From contig JANUWI010000004.1 of NCBI GenBank assembly GCA_025504975.1, positions 2,480,001-2,544,000 on the forward strand: DNA of 64,000 bases, written 5' to 3'. Each line of letters starts with the position of its first letter. The first letter of the stretch is position 1. A program made the position numbers and the translations under genes. Origin of the DNA: Plenodomus lindquistii. Lineage: Eukaryota > Ascomycota > Dothideomycetes > Pleosporales > Leptosphaeriaceae. Positions 10,832 through 21,669 of the stretch are shown here, piece after piece. The notes under the pieces were generated by a model that saw only the letters and a program-made list of their open reading frames with translations, did no database searches and had not been told where the DNA came from.

Positions 10832-13800
10832 TTACCACTGCTCGTCCAGAAATCTCCCTGCATCCTCCCCTGCATCCGTCCAATCCTGTCCTTCTGGTCT
10901 GACGGTTACATTTTCCTCCTGCTTGCCCAGTCCCACAACATCAACATCAACATCCTCATCATCGCACTCCAATTCATCGGCCAACTCTCCATTCCCATCA
11001 TCCCCACCAACATCAGTCTCATCTTTCCACCTATCCTCGCTGACAACCTCACTACCTTGCCCCTCTTTATCCTGAAGCGCCCACCCCATATCCAACCTCT
11101 CCATCTCATCATCCTCCCGTCCAAACCCCCCCTCCACCTCTTGGGCCCGCACACCCTCCCCATCCGCATTTGCAGAAAACTCGAAAACCTCGGGTCTTAC
11201 CCCATCGTTATCTTTTTCCAGCGCAGGAACATAAACCAGCGTCGCAACCGGCCCCGCTGCTTCTTCCACGATCACAGTCTCGGACGTAACACCAGCGGCT
11301 GCGGCGGCGCTCTGCTGCATACTCAGCCCCGGCTCCGCAGTCGGCACGGGATCCGTAATAAACGTGGGTTGTGGTGCTGGCGTTGGTTTGCGCGTTGGAC
11401 GAGGCCAGACGAATGTTGGTTTGATGCTGGGCGAGGGGCGGGGGGTAGGCGTGGGTTTTGTGTCGCCGGGTTTGGGCCAGGTGAAACCTATGGGCCAGGT
11501 GGCGCGGGCTGGGGATGTGGGTTGGTTGGATGAGGGGAAGGGGGAGATGGATGGGAGGGGTGCTGGGTTCGTTGGGTCTGTGTCTATGGGTGCTGGGGCG
11601 TTGGGGTCTGTGGAGGAAGTGTCCCAGTCGTTGTCTGACGTGTCTGTAGGCTCAGGCCTGGTGGAATGTGGGTTTTGCATCTGCGGCATGTCCTTTTGAG
11701 GCTGTGGCCCTGGGACGACCGTCTTCATCGGCGCCAGATCCTGCGATGGCACTGCGGATGCAGTCCCGTCATTATTCGTATACTGCGGCCCTTCAAAATC
11801 GGGATCCGGATATTGGAACGGCTGCTCCGTTCCATCCAGGGTATCATTCCCAAACGTCAGACTCGGGTCCGGAACCGCATACGCGCTATTCCCACCCAGC
11901 ATCGCGGCCGAGTACGCAAGATACCAGGTCCGACTCGCACCGCCATCGAGCTGCGTGTTGAAATTCGGGTCAGCGAAGAAGTTGTAGGAGCGCTGGGGAT
12001 CGATAAGCGCAAGGTTAGCGTAGAGAATCGCTTTCCAGCCGCCTTCGACTTGATCTGCACGGCCATTGCTGAAATACGTGTCCCATTCCTCTTGCACGAA
12101 TTGGCGGGACCGGGTATATGCGGACGAAGGGTTGAGCGGAATCATATGAATACCCTGTATGTACTCGTTATTTCCGCCAAAGTAAGTCGTATGATCAATC
12201 TTGTTCTCAAACAGGATGCCGGTTACTTTGTTGGGAACAAACTGAGGGGGTTGGTTCTGGTTGTCCGATGTCATGAGGAAGTAGTTGCGTAGACTGCGGG
12301 CTTGTACTGCGAGTTGCAGGTTCCCACGGGCTTCCATGTTGGGGTCGCGGATGATACGACCCCACATTTTCAGGGCGTAGGTCGCGAATGTGTCTTCAGA
12401 GGTTGATTCTTGGTCTTTGCCGTCGCCAGACTCGAAGAGCCCTTTAGCCCACGAGTGGCCGTGGTACCAGTCGAAAGATCGTTGGAACGGGAAGTAGGCG
12501 TCATTGACGGGGTTGGCGTAGTCGCGGACCAGAGTGTTGACCCACTCCTTGTTACTTCCCTGCTCGAGCCACGTAGGGTCAAGATGACCAATGACAGCCG
12601 CAGTCCAGACGAAATAGCCATAGTGAAAGTGGTGGTCGTTGTAGAGTGTATTGCCAAAGTCGAGACCGGTGTCATAAGGTGGCTTGTATGTTGCGCTCGA
12701 GACGACGCCCTTCCACACTTGATCGTAAACAAGTGGCTCGGGCTGCGTGTTATTGACAAACACGTTGAAAGCATCTTTGAGGCGATCGAGTCCAGCTGCC
12801 GCGTACTGACTGTTGCCAGTCATGGAGTTGAGAGTGTAGATGATTGCCGCAAATTTAGCCAGACCTTTCCCAGAGTAATACATGCTGTTCAGTCTGGTTT
12901 GAGCATCAAAATCTTGAGACAGCTCAGTAATACCCGCCTGGTTAATCAGACTCAAAGCTGCGGGTTGAAGGTTGATATTTCCAGAACCACCAGGGCCATC
13001 AGGGTGTTTCGCCCAAGGCGCGAAAGCAATTGACACTGGGAGATCGTCTTCAATCATTGTAATCTTGTCGGCAAGCACTGCTGTCGCATAGCCTTTCGTG
13101 GTGGTCACAAGCGAGATGTTCTTGACGGCAGCTCTCGTTTCTTGATCGAATGATTCGACATGATGCGGTAGCGCATACATGAGCAGTGTTTGGCTCTGAA
13201 CGCCTCCCTTCGCCCAGGACAGCGAATATCTTCCAGTAGGCCCGTTGACGGATCCAGTGATAGTTGCGTTGATTGCGTAGGTCCCTGCGCTCATATCGAA
13301 GACATCTTCTCCTTCCCAAGCTGAAGGGTTCTTCGAAACCTGTATCATACCCTTAAAATCTTCCGGTCCCGTGATTGTAGAACTACTGATCAAAGTAAAC
13401 GGCGGCACACCTACTGAGCCGATAGAGGTAGCATAAAGAAGCCAAACTGAGCCGTCGTTGAGTGTCAATCTGTACTTGTGCGTCACTCCATTGACTACCG
13501 AGATGTAGTTTAAAGTCCGGAAGAATACACCCGTAGTGATGACAGGCTGTGCTCTGTCGTAGAGTGCAGTTACAAGTCCCATGCCCTGAACAACGGGAAA
13601 CGACATGAGAACGCGGCTTCCTGCAGATGCAGCTAGATTGGCGTAGGCCGAGAAGGCTTGCAGGTTTTCTACCGAAAGACTTGTATCCTTGCCGAGTTCC
13701 GCAGCAGATAACACCAAGTGGTGAATTCCGATGGGTGAGATGAAGTACTGTGGAGACCTGGGGTTGGGACCAAAGGCAAATTGCTCGCGTATGGTGTGTG

Positions 13801-14433
13801 TGATGGCCATACCAAACGAGTTACCTACTCCTTTAGCCCACGACAAGGAGAACGGATGCGTCCAGACAGAAGAGCTCTGAGTGCCCAGGAAGAAGTTTGC
13901 GTAAAATTTGTTGGTCTGAATAGGTACGTTCCCATCGACAATGTTTTGCTTCTTCACAATATGATCGTTTCGAAACGGTACTGATGGCGCTGGCCCTCCA
14001 GTCGCTATTGGCTGGAAGATATTTTCTGAAGGCCGTCCGACCGACGCTGTTGGGCCAGGGTCCAGTGGTGTTGAGTTTGGACATAATGGTTGATTCACCG
14101 AGGTTGGGTTAGGTCGGTTGATGGGATCTTTGGTATTGATTCCGCTGGAAGGGAGCTCTGTCAATATACTCTACAGATTCGTGTCAGTCATCTTCTTGAC
14201 TTCAACTCCAGAAACTGTGTTCATACTCCCGTAAGTGATGGCTGTAGCGTGACAGACACCGATTGCAAACTCTCGATCGCACTACTGTAGCTCGTCGTAG
14301 CCGGGACATCTGTGGAAATGGTGATGGCACGCTCCTCGAAATGGGCTCGCTCCCCCTTCTGCTCTCCAGCGGGCAGAGCGTGAGCGACGAAGATCTGAGA
14401 CGCGGCCAACAACAGTCCAGTCAGCTTTGCCAT
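10832..14433 (-). CDS. secreted GH81 endo-1,3-beta-glucanase
   Basis: Two exons, 14433-14227 and 14170-10832, split by a 56-nt phase-0 intron; 1181 aa. Exon 1 encodes a signal peptide (MAKLTGLLLAASQIFVAHALP). The glycoside hydrolase family 81 domain covers about residues 120-830, with TNKFYANFFLGTQ at its start and the conserved HSWAKGLFESGDGKDQEST-SED block that carries the active-site acidic residues. The enzyme hydrolyses beta-1,3-glucan; the yeast relative Eng1 acts in septum dissolution and Eng2 inside cells. After the catalytic domain comes a Pro/Thr-rich linker with WPKPGDTKPTP-type repeats, and then a roughly 200-residue very acidic tail that is not part of GH81. Yeast Eng1 is also about 1100 aa, but its extra sequence is N-terminal. 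Confidence 0.92.
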
Positions 14434-16105
14434 ATTTGCTGCTGGTGATGTCTAGCGGAAGAGCGACTGATAGGCGATGTGTGAGTCTCCTGGACTTCTA
14501 GACTGAACGCACGAGGGGCGGGATTGTTGATCTGCTGATCTGTTGAAGGAATGTATGTAGGAATGGGTGGTTTCCCGGGTGAGCAAGTGCATAGTATTTC
14601 CCCACATTATATATCTATGCTCACATTTTTACCTCGTCTACATTTGGAAGCAACTTCATGTGATAAAAGCCATGCACTCTCTATTCAGGCAGGTCAACTA
14701 TGCCTTTAAGACATGAAGCTCACCTGTGGACGACGCTTGACAGTGGCTGTACAAGTCGGGTTAGATTTCCGGAATGCAGGTACCTATGCATGGGGTTACA
14801 CAGACTCCCTTTCGGGAGCGGCTCCCGTGTGGTACGAGCATCCCGGGGTCCAACCTCTTGGTATTTGTACAGGGCGTCTCCAGACGCCAAATTGGGCCTC
14901 GTCTGAACGTGCTGGAAGTATTTTTTCTTGAATCGACATTCATGGAGTGATGAAAAGTGATAAGATTTCCAGATAAACGGTGCCTTGACAGAGTTCAGTA
15001 AAAATACCACACAGATTTATGATCTTGCCCCCCAGAGAACCTCTAGTATTTTGGCGTCTAGCTCTTCCTCCTATCAAGAGCTCTTACAGCCAGGGCGAGG
15101 GTAAGAGATGGTACATGCAGAGTGCGTGGCAGGAGACAGCAAATGGATCGCCAAGGGCAGGAAGCGCAAGGGAGACAGCCTCATGTGCAAGCCACGGGAC
15201 TGCATGGAGGAAGAGATGCTTACAATGTTTCAAAAATGACCAATGTTGTTCGCGGGCTTCAAAGCCGAGTAGAGTTCCACCCAGGCTTTGCAAGATGTAT
15301 TTGGAGACATCCGAACCAGGAACCACCAGTGTTGTGGAGAATGAGGGTCTACTAGACGCACAAGTCCGGAACAAATGGCGTCTGCTTGCTTCCTTGTCCT
15401 ATACGAGGACGTCTTTTGCTATGGTTGATAGGTTAATAGGTGCCCTAAGGGCCCTAGTTCAGAGTGGAGATACTGGTGTGAGTAAATGCAGCCAAAAGCC
15501 AGTCTGTCTCAGAAAATGCCCGGAGATGAGGCTGGCCGTTCATCTGGAGTGAGGCCGGGGGCCGTTCCCAGCATGTAGCTGGCGCAATTTTGTAGTGCAC
15601 AAGATCCGAAACTACCGAAATCAGCACCAAAGTCTCGGTTGATGACCTCGAGACCTGAGGTTGACACGCGCCTCTTGACCAGGGCTGGAAAGATGTAGTG
15701 TGACAGGTAGCACATGCCCTGGATCAGATCGGACAGCCGAAGGACTGGGTGCGATGCAAGACGTCAGCGAGTGCTGCCGGTAGTGGTGTGAAGGCAATCT
15801 CTGATCAGGGCGATCACTGGCAACGACGGAGAGCGTGATGGCGATGATTATGGCCGTCGTGGGTGTGTGTATGCCAGACCAGATGCGGAGAGCGTGTTCA
15901 CGCTAGCGTGCGAGTCGGGCTAGTGCGTTTTCTGACGTCACAATTGTCACTGAGCAATTACAACTTACAACTGTAGCAAACGACCATCAAGTCTATTACC
16001 CCTACTGGACCTCTCCTCTGAACAAAAAACACAAGCAACTTTACCAAAAGCTTGATCCGACGATTGCATCCTTTGCCTACCTTCCTAGCAAGCGCAAAGC
16101 TCATT
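14434..16105. other. intergenic with hairpin cluster
   Basis: Divergent spacer between the GH81 gene (minus) and the WW-domain gene (plus). A 177-codon ATG frame at 15019-15552 has no recognisable domain and an antisense rival of similar quality, so it is not called. Short perfect inverted repeats sit at 14813-14827 and 14873-14888. Confidence 0.5.
14607..14614 (-). promoter_or_regulatory. TATA-like element of the GH81 gene
   Basis: Minus-strand ATATATAA lies about 175 bp upstream of the GH81 start codon. Position and sequence fit a TATA box, but no transcription start is known. Confidence 0.35.
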
Positions 16106-17002
16106 ATGCCAGCATCGCAACAACCAGAGGAGCCGCCGCCGACATATGAGGCTGCTACAGCCTCAGCCTCAGCCTCAGCCTCGTCATCAGATCCCACGCC
16201 TGGCATCCGTCGAGTCTCGACCGACGGCCCAGCTGCCCGTCTAGAACGCAATGGCATTGCACCTGACCGTCGAAGATCCATGGAAGATGAGCTTCGCGAG
16301 CTCCCTCCTGGCTGGGTGCGTTCCTTCGACCCAGACTCGCAGCACCAGTTCTTTGTCGACACAAAAACCAATCCTCCACGCAGCATATGGGTCCACCCAT
16401 ATGATGACGATGAGTTCCTCAGTACTCTCAGTCCAGAGGAGCGCAAACAGCACACCAGAATGCGCAGGACCATGACTCTGGAAGATCTCGCAGCCGAGGA
16501 CTCAGACGACGACCACCACGAAGCCCAGCTCCCACCAAGGCCTGATGCGAAGAACAAAGCACCAGCGACTGGCGAGGCGGCGCCCAAGGGCTTCTCTGGC
16601 TTCTCGCGCAAACTCAAGGACAAGATCACCGGCCAGACGCATACCGAGCGTGAACAGGCTCGTGCTCGACGCGCAGAAGCGGAGAAGCAAGCCTATCTTG
16701 CACATATGCGTGCACGACAAGCGATGATCCGCGCCATCGAGACTGGAGAACCGCAGTTGCTGGGCAAAGACCGTCATGGTAGGGACGTATATATAGAACC
16801 CCCGCATGGACCATACGCGCAGAGACCTGCATACGGCTATAGTCCGTATGCCAACAACCCTTATCGCAATCCCAACGTGCGGTATATGCGACCAGCGGTA
16901 CCGTATGGGCGACCTTACGGGTATGGATATGGCGGAGGTGCTGGATTGCCAATTGCAGCTGGTCTTCTCGGCGGTGCGGTGCTTGGTGGTGCGCTGTTCT
17001 AG
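16106..17002 (+). CDS. WW-domain protein with PPxY motif and Tyr/Gly-rich tail
   Basis: Single exon, 298 aa from the ATG at 16106; an upstream in-frame ATG at 16052 would add 18 residues lacking conserved character. PPPTYE (residues 10-15) is a PPxY-type ligand for WW domains. A Ser/Ala repeat follows, then a WW domain at about 66-100 (LPPGW...FFVDTKTNPPRSIWVHP) with both signature Trp and the terminal Pro. Residues 180-235 are charged and helical. The C-terminus is Tyr/Pro/Gly-rich (RPYGYGYGGG) and ends in a Gly/Ala/Leu stretch. Layout resembles yeast Wwm1 and other fungal WW proteins that bind Pro-rich partners; the partner is unknown. Confidence 0.88.
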   Translation: MPASQQPEEPPPTYEAATASASASASSSDPTPGIRRVSTDGPAARLERNGIAPDRRRSMEDELRELPPGWVRSFDPDSQHQFFVDTKTNPPRSIWVHPYDDDEFLSTLSPEERKQHTRMRRTMTLEDLAAEDSDDDHHEAQLPPRPDAKNKAPATGEAAPKGFSGFSRKLKDKITGQTHTEREQARARRAEAEKQAYLAHMRARQAMIRAIETGEPQLLGKDRHGRDVYIEPPHGPYAQRPAYGYSPYANNPYRNPNVRYMRPAVPYGRPYGYGYGGGAGLPIAAGLLGGAVLGGALF

Positions 17003-17634
17003 GTGCTTTCGATTTGCGTCGGCTACGGCGATTGATGGTATCAGATGTCCTACACGGTAAATAGTAACGAATACACGATGACATGTTTGCCACGGCCCGA
17101 TGTTCCCACATGGCCTGATTACTCACCCTGCAACCCTCTCCGTCAGGCGCTTCGTACTTCGCACTGAGATGTAGAGTAGCACAGGGCAAAGTCACACCCC
17201 CGCGCCACATGTCCTCTCCAAATCGCGTGACGACCGGAAAACGGTTATCGGGATCCCTACGGCAGCGATGCGCGGCCCGCAGCCAAGCCAAGCGCTCCTT
17301 TAATTCGCCGGCGTGTTTCACGCAGCACCTGAGGCTGCAAGCCCACCTGCAAGCCATTTTTCGGGGGGCGCACATGCTGGTCAGAGGCTGCGAGGCTGCT
17401 GCTGCGATTGCGGCTACACGTCGGTAGAACACCTGTTTCTTGCGACATCAGGCAAACTTTGATTTGCACTTCTGCGCTGTAAACCCCCTTTTGCGATCCG
17501 ACTGTGAGAAGTGAAGATATAACTTGCCCCACGAACTGGATCGCAACGACATTCCATTCTATTAGCGACATCTGAAAGCACTACGTCACATCCCTAACCA
17601 CATTGACACTTGACAACCACAACAAGTCGCAAAT
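17003..17634. other. intergenic, no gene seen
   Basis: About 630 bp between two plus-strand genes. Nothing beyond presumed 3' and 5' untranslated sequence is evident. Confidence 0.5.
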
Positions 17635-18111
17635 ATGGGCGCCGCAAATCTCCTCCCGCTTGCCGTTCTCTTCGCTGTTGTTGGAGGCATAGGATGGGTT
17701 GGTTATCAGGTCAGTTTCCCCGTACTCCCGATCGTGTATCGTACCTGGCGCACGCCTATCTGGGCATTACATCGCTCATTCTGACCCTCTGTCACGACAG
17801 ATCTTCCTCTACTCCAACGAGCTTGCCGAACGGGGCGTCAAGAAGATGGAAAAGAAAAATGTGGTGTTCACAAAAGATGGTGCGCGCGTGGGTGTTAAAG
17901 AAGTTAGTGCAGAGGAGTACGCAGATAAGACACAGAGGGCGTTTGTCAAGACATGGAATACCGCGAAGGAAGGGTATGTTGAGTCCCTTCCTCAGCGCTT
18001 CTTCTCAGTGAAGGGTGGAGGTGCAATGATAAGAATCAGTCGAGCTAACGTTTGCTGAGCAGCGGCACCCCGATCTCCCGAGCGAGTACAACGAGGACAA
18101 ACTCGGGGTAG
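17635..18111 (+). CDS. small membrane-anchored hypothetical protein
   Basis: Three exons: 17635-17709, 17801-17973, 18063-18111; 98 aa. Both donors are good (GTCAGT, GTATGT) and CTAAC precedes the last acceptor. Residues 5-28 form one transmembrane helix (LLPLAVLFAVVGGIGWVGYQ); the rest is charged (KKMEKKNVVFTKDGARVGVK). The pattern resembles small fungal proteins whose organelle placement I do not know. The last intron ends in GAGCAG, so acceptors at 18059 and 18062 would both stay in frame and differ by one residue. A third frame through the last exon (HPDLPSEYNEDK) looks protein-like, but I find no consistent splice into it, so the C-terminus is uncertain. Confidence 0.65.
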
Positions 18112-19780
18112 AGTGACGGGAGCAGAGTATATCCTGCGGATAGCGCACAGGGTTGCAGCTTGCACGTGAAGCAGGGTGTATGGGGTCTATTCGGGCCGTG
18201 ACATCTCGCACCTTACGGACAATTTTGCGCGGACTGTACGTCGACGTCGTGGTACTATATACGTGTAAGAATGGCTGTGCGATGCTGCGCACGCTGTGCA
18301 CTGGGGCGAACGCGCGCATGAGGCCATGCCACGAGCAGACACGAGACGTCCATTTGGAATTACACAAATTACTATACCACAGTCACACTACAGCTCTGTC
18401 GTGCGTGCAGGCTAGATATGTAGTGTCGTTGACGTAGCGGGATTTTGGCGAATCCGACAACTTTCCACAAACGGCGCAGCAGCACATGCATTGTTATGAT
18501 GCGGAGTGCATATTCACTCCGCAACTACTCCACAAAACGAAAGAGGAAACTTTGTCGCAAGTCGAAGCGATCTCTGATTGAGTCAGCGTCGTGTATCGAA
18601 GATCATTTCATCGTGCAACGGGAAACCCACATACGCCCACCTGATCTCGGTCCAAACAGGGTTAATGTGACTATCTAAACTCCACTTTCTCAACGGCCAC
18701 AAGTGTCAACCTGTCACCCTAGCTGCCTAGCCTCATATATTCGCACCATGGAATTTCTGCAAGTTACACAAACTTGCACAAGGTCCCCATCACTCGCCGT
18801 CCTTCTCCCCCGACCCTCTGATCTGCAACCCACACAGTCAGCCTGGACGATCATACAACGCAATTGATATGGGGGATCATCAACTAGATTTCGTGTTATT
18901 GTGGGAACGAAAGTAAGGTGTACTCTAAAGTAAGGTGTTGTCCGCTTGTAAGCGAGGCGAAGAAAAGTGGAGAACATGCGCATGTAGTATGTATTCAGGA
19001 CAAGCATGCCCAGATGATGAGGTCAATGTGTTCATCTTCGCATTGCAAGACTCAGCAGGTCAGTATGGCATTGGTTCGGAGGGTGCAGCATCCGTGCAGA
19101 ACCCATGGCGACGGAGTCCGGGCGCTGGATACTCCCGTACGGCGTGCAGATCTTGTGGTGAAATTCTTCTTTCTTCGAGGCTGCACACTGCATGACGCGC
19201 ACAATGTTGAGGTGGGACAAGGGCCGAAGGGTCTGGGGTTGTTTAGAGTAGAGTACGGCTGTGGTTGGGTCATGATCGCTGGGCAACATGGGTTTAGATA
19301 AACACTGGGTGGACATTGGGGCCAATGGATTTGTGGGGTGTGCTAGGAGGACTATTACCGTACTTCAGGTATGATTCATGATGCGTATTGTGGGCACAAT
19401 GAGTGGGTAGTACAGTCGGCGCAAGCGAGGCACCAATATCTGCCCAGTTGCATGAGTGATTATGCAGACTGGTAAGGTAAGGGTTCAAGGGTGGAAGGCC
19501 TGTGTTGCATTGTGCACCGTGTATGTGCGCTGCCCAGATGCCCCGCAGAGACCGGAGACGAGCTAGGCTGTACGATGACGGTAGATCAAGGAGGGTGACG
19601 ACGAGACGGTACGCACGTGGATCTTGTCGTTTCGGATGAACGCATTTTGCGAGCCGTTCGTATACATAGGCAGGGAATAGAAAGTTGAGCTGGATGTGAT
19701 ATATAAGGGCTAGAGAGAAGAGCATAGTAGACTACAGCAAAATCTCTCAACAAGTACCACGAAGCTTGGCCAGAGAACTC
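18112..19780. other. intergenic, no gene seen
   Basis: About 1.7 kb upstream of the P450 gene. Only short overlapping frames on both strands. The end holds a TATA-like element at 19700. Confidence 0.5.
19700..19707 (+). promoter_or_regulatory. TATA box of the P450 gene
   Basis: TATATAAG lies 81 bp upstream of the P450 ATG, followed by a purine-rich leader. Sequence and spacing fit a fungal TATA box. Confidence 0.5.
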
Positions 19781-21669
19781 ATGGCAATCAATATGGATTC
19801 ACTGCCCGCAGACTTTGATGTCTTCAGCCTGAAGGGAGTTGCTTTCTCCACAGCAGCGTTTTTGAGTCTTGTAAGTCCAATCGAACATGAGGGAAGGCCG
19901 GTGCTGGGACGCACCTTCCCAGGTGCAACACCAGAAATAGTCCCTGAATTATCTCGATCAAACGTACGTCCGTTGATCAATCACTGACACCCAGCAGTCT
20001 CTCGTGTACTTTCTCGGTACAGCAATCTACAATGCCTACTTTCACCCACTGAAGCACATCCCCGGACCGTTCCTTGCGCGCGCCTCTCACATTCCAATGG
20101 TGTATTACATGCGCACTGGTAGCATCCTTCCCTGGCTTCAAGCCATGCACGAGAAATACGGCGAGGCAGTACGTGTTGCGCCGAACGAAATTTCTTTCAT
20201 CTCGGGCGAGACCGCATGGCAGGACATATACGGCTTCCGCATAGGCAAATACAAGAACACTGGCGCATACTTGAAAGATAAAACCTGGTAGTGAGTACAC
20301 TCTGGCCTGTACCTGGTGGCATCTGATCGTGCCATCGAATAATACTGACCTGTTGTCTACAGCCGAGATCCACCGAACGAGGTCCACTCTATCATCACCG
20401 CAAATGAGGAGGAGCATACTCGCATGCGAAGGAACCTATCTCATGCGTTTAGTGACAAAGCACTGCGTTCACAAGAGTCCATGATCCAAAGCTACGTTGA
20501 CCTGCTCATCAACCGCGTAGGCGAGCACGGTCGACAAGGCAAGAGCATAGATCTCATGCGCTGGTACAACTACGCCACATTTGACATGTAAGCTTGTTCA
20601 CTGCGCAGCCCTAAGCCCGTCAACTGATCCCACGGTACAGCATTTCCGACCTTGCCTTCGGCGTCCCTCTTTACTGCCTCCGCGACTCCAATAACCACAC
20701 TTGGATCGATCTCGTCTATGGCTCTGTCACGAGCAACGGCACACTAGCCACGCGCATGAAAATTCCCATTCTAGCTCTCTACGATAGTATTTCCACTTTT
20801 TTCGGCAGCTCCGGCGCCAACCTTGCCGCACGCAACGACTTTTTCAACTTGGCCAGCTCGCAAGTGGGCGACAGAATCAATATCGGCGTTGTAGAAGGCC
20901 GCACCGACTTCTACAATTTCATTCTCAAGAACCAGGAGAAAGAGTCACAAGCATTGACTCGCGGGGAAATGGACAGCAACTCGGTGACCTTCCTGATCGC
21001 AGGTAGCGAGACTACAGCGACAACACTAAGCGGTATCACCTATTTGCTCTGCAGATATCCAAAAGTGTGCCAGAAATTGACCCACGAGATCCGCAGCAGG
21101 TTCTCCTCGAATGAGGACATTACTATGGAAGCGGTGAATAACCTCGAATATATGATTGCGTGCTTAACGGAAAGCCTCCGCCTTTATCCACCAGTTCCCA
21201 CAGGTCTCCCGCGCGTGGTTCCCGGCAAAGGCGATGTCATCTCTGGATACTATGTCTCAGGCGGCACATCGGTATACATGAGCCAACACGCGGCAAACCA
21301 TTCTTCACGAAACTTCCGCGACCCGGATAACTTCGTGCCTGAGCGCTGGCTCGGAGACGAGAAGTACATGGATGATAAACGCGAGGTGTGGAACCCGTTT
21401 AATTTTGGACCAAGGAACTGCTTGGGCAAGAAGTAAGTCGAGATTCCAGCCTAAAGGATCAACTCTCTACCATTGGAGCGGAGCATGTGCTAATCTACTT
21501 GTGTGATTCTAGTCTGGCACTGGCCGAAATGCGTCTCATCCTCGCCAAGATGCTTTTCAACTTTGATCTCGAACTCGTAAATAAAGAGAAAGATTGGATG
21601 AACCAGAAGGTGTACACTCTTTGGGAGAAGCCAGGACTAGATATCAAGATCACACCTGTGCGGGCATGA
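19781..21669 (+). CDS. cytochrome P450 monooxygenase, CYP65-like
   Basis: Five exons: 19781-19870, 19998-20290, 20363-20587, 20641-21432, 21513-21669; 518 aa, normal for a microsomal P450. Every junction restores frame, for example FDI-ISDL and NCLGKN-LALAE. The protein shows an N-terminal membrane anchor, a proline hinge (HIPGPFLARA), the I-helix AGSETTATT (about 322), the K-helix ESLR (about 379), the PERW motif, and the haem loop FNFGPRNCLG (about 456-465) with its Cys. The YNAYFHPLKHIPGP and RVAPNEISFI blocks resemble the isotrichodermin C-15 hydroxylase-like (CYP65) group, which hydroxylates terpenoid or polyketide substrates. No synthase gene lies nearby, so the substrate is unknown and a biosynthetic cluster is not supported. 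Confidence 0.92.

Noticed and set aside
15019..15552. 177-codon ATG frame between the GH81 and WW-domain genes
   Set aside because: No domain, mixed composition, and an antisense frame over the same bases is equally open; no splice signals or leader features point to a gene.
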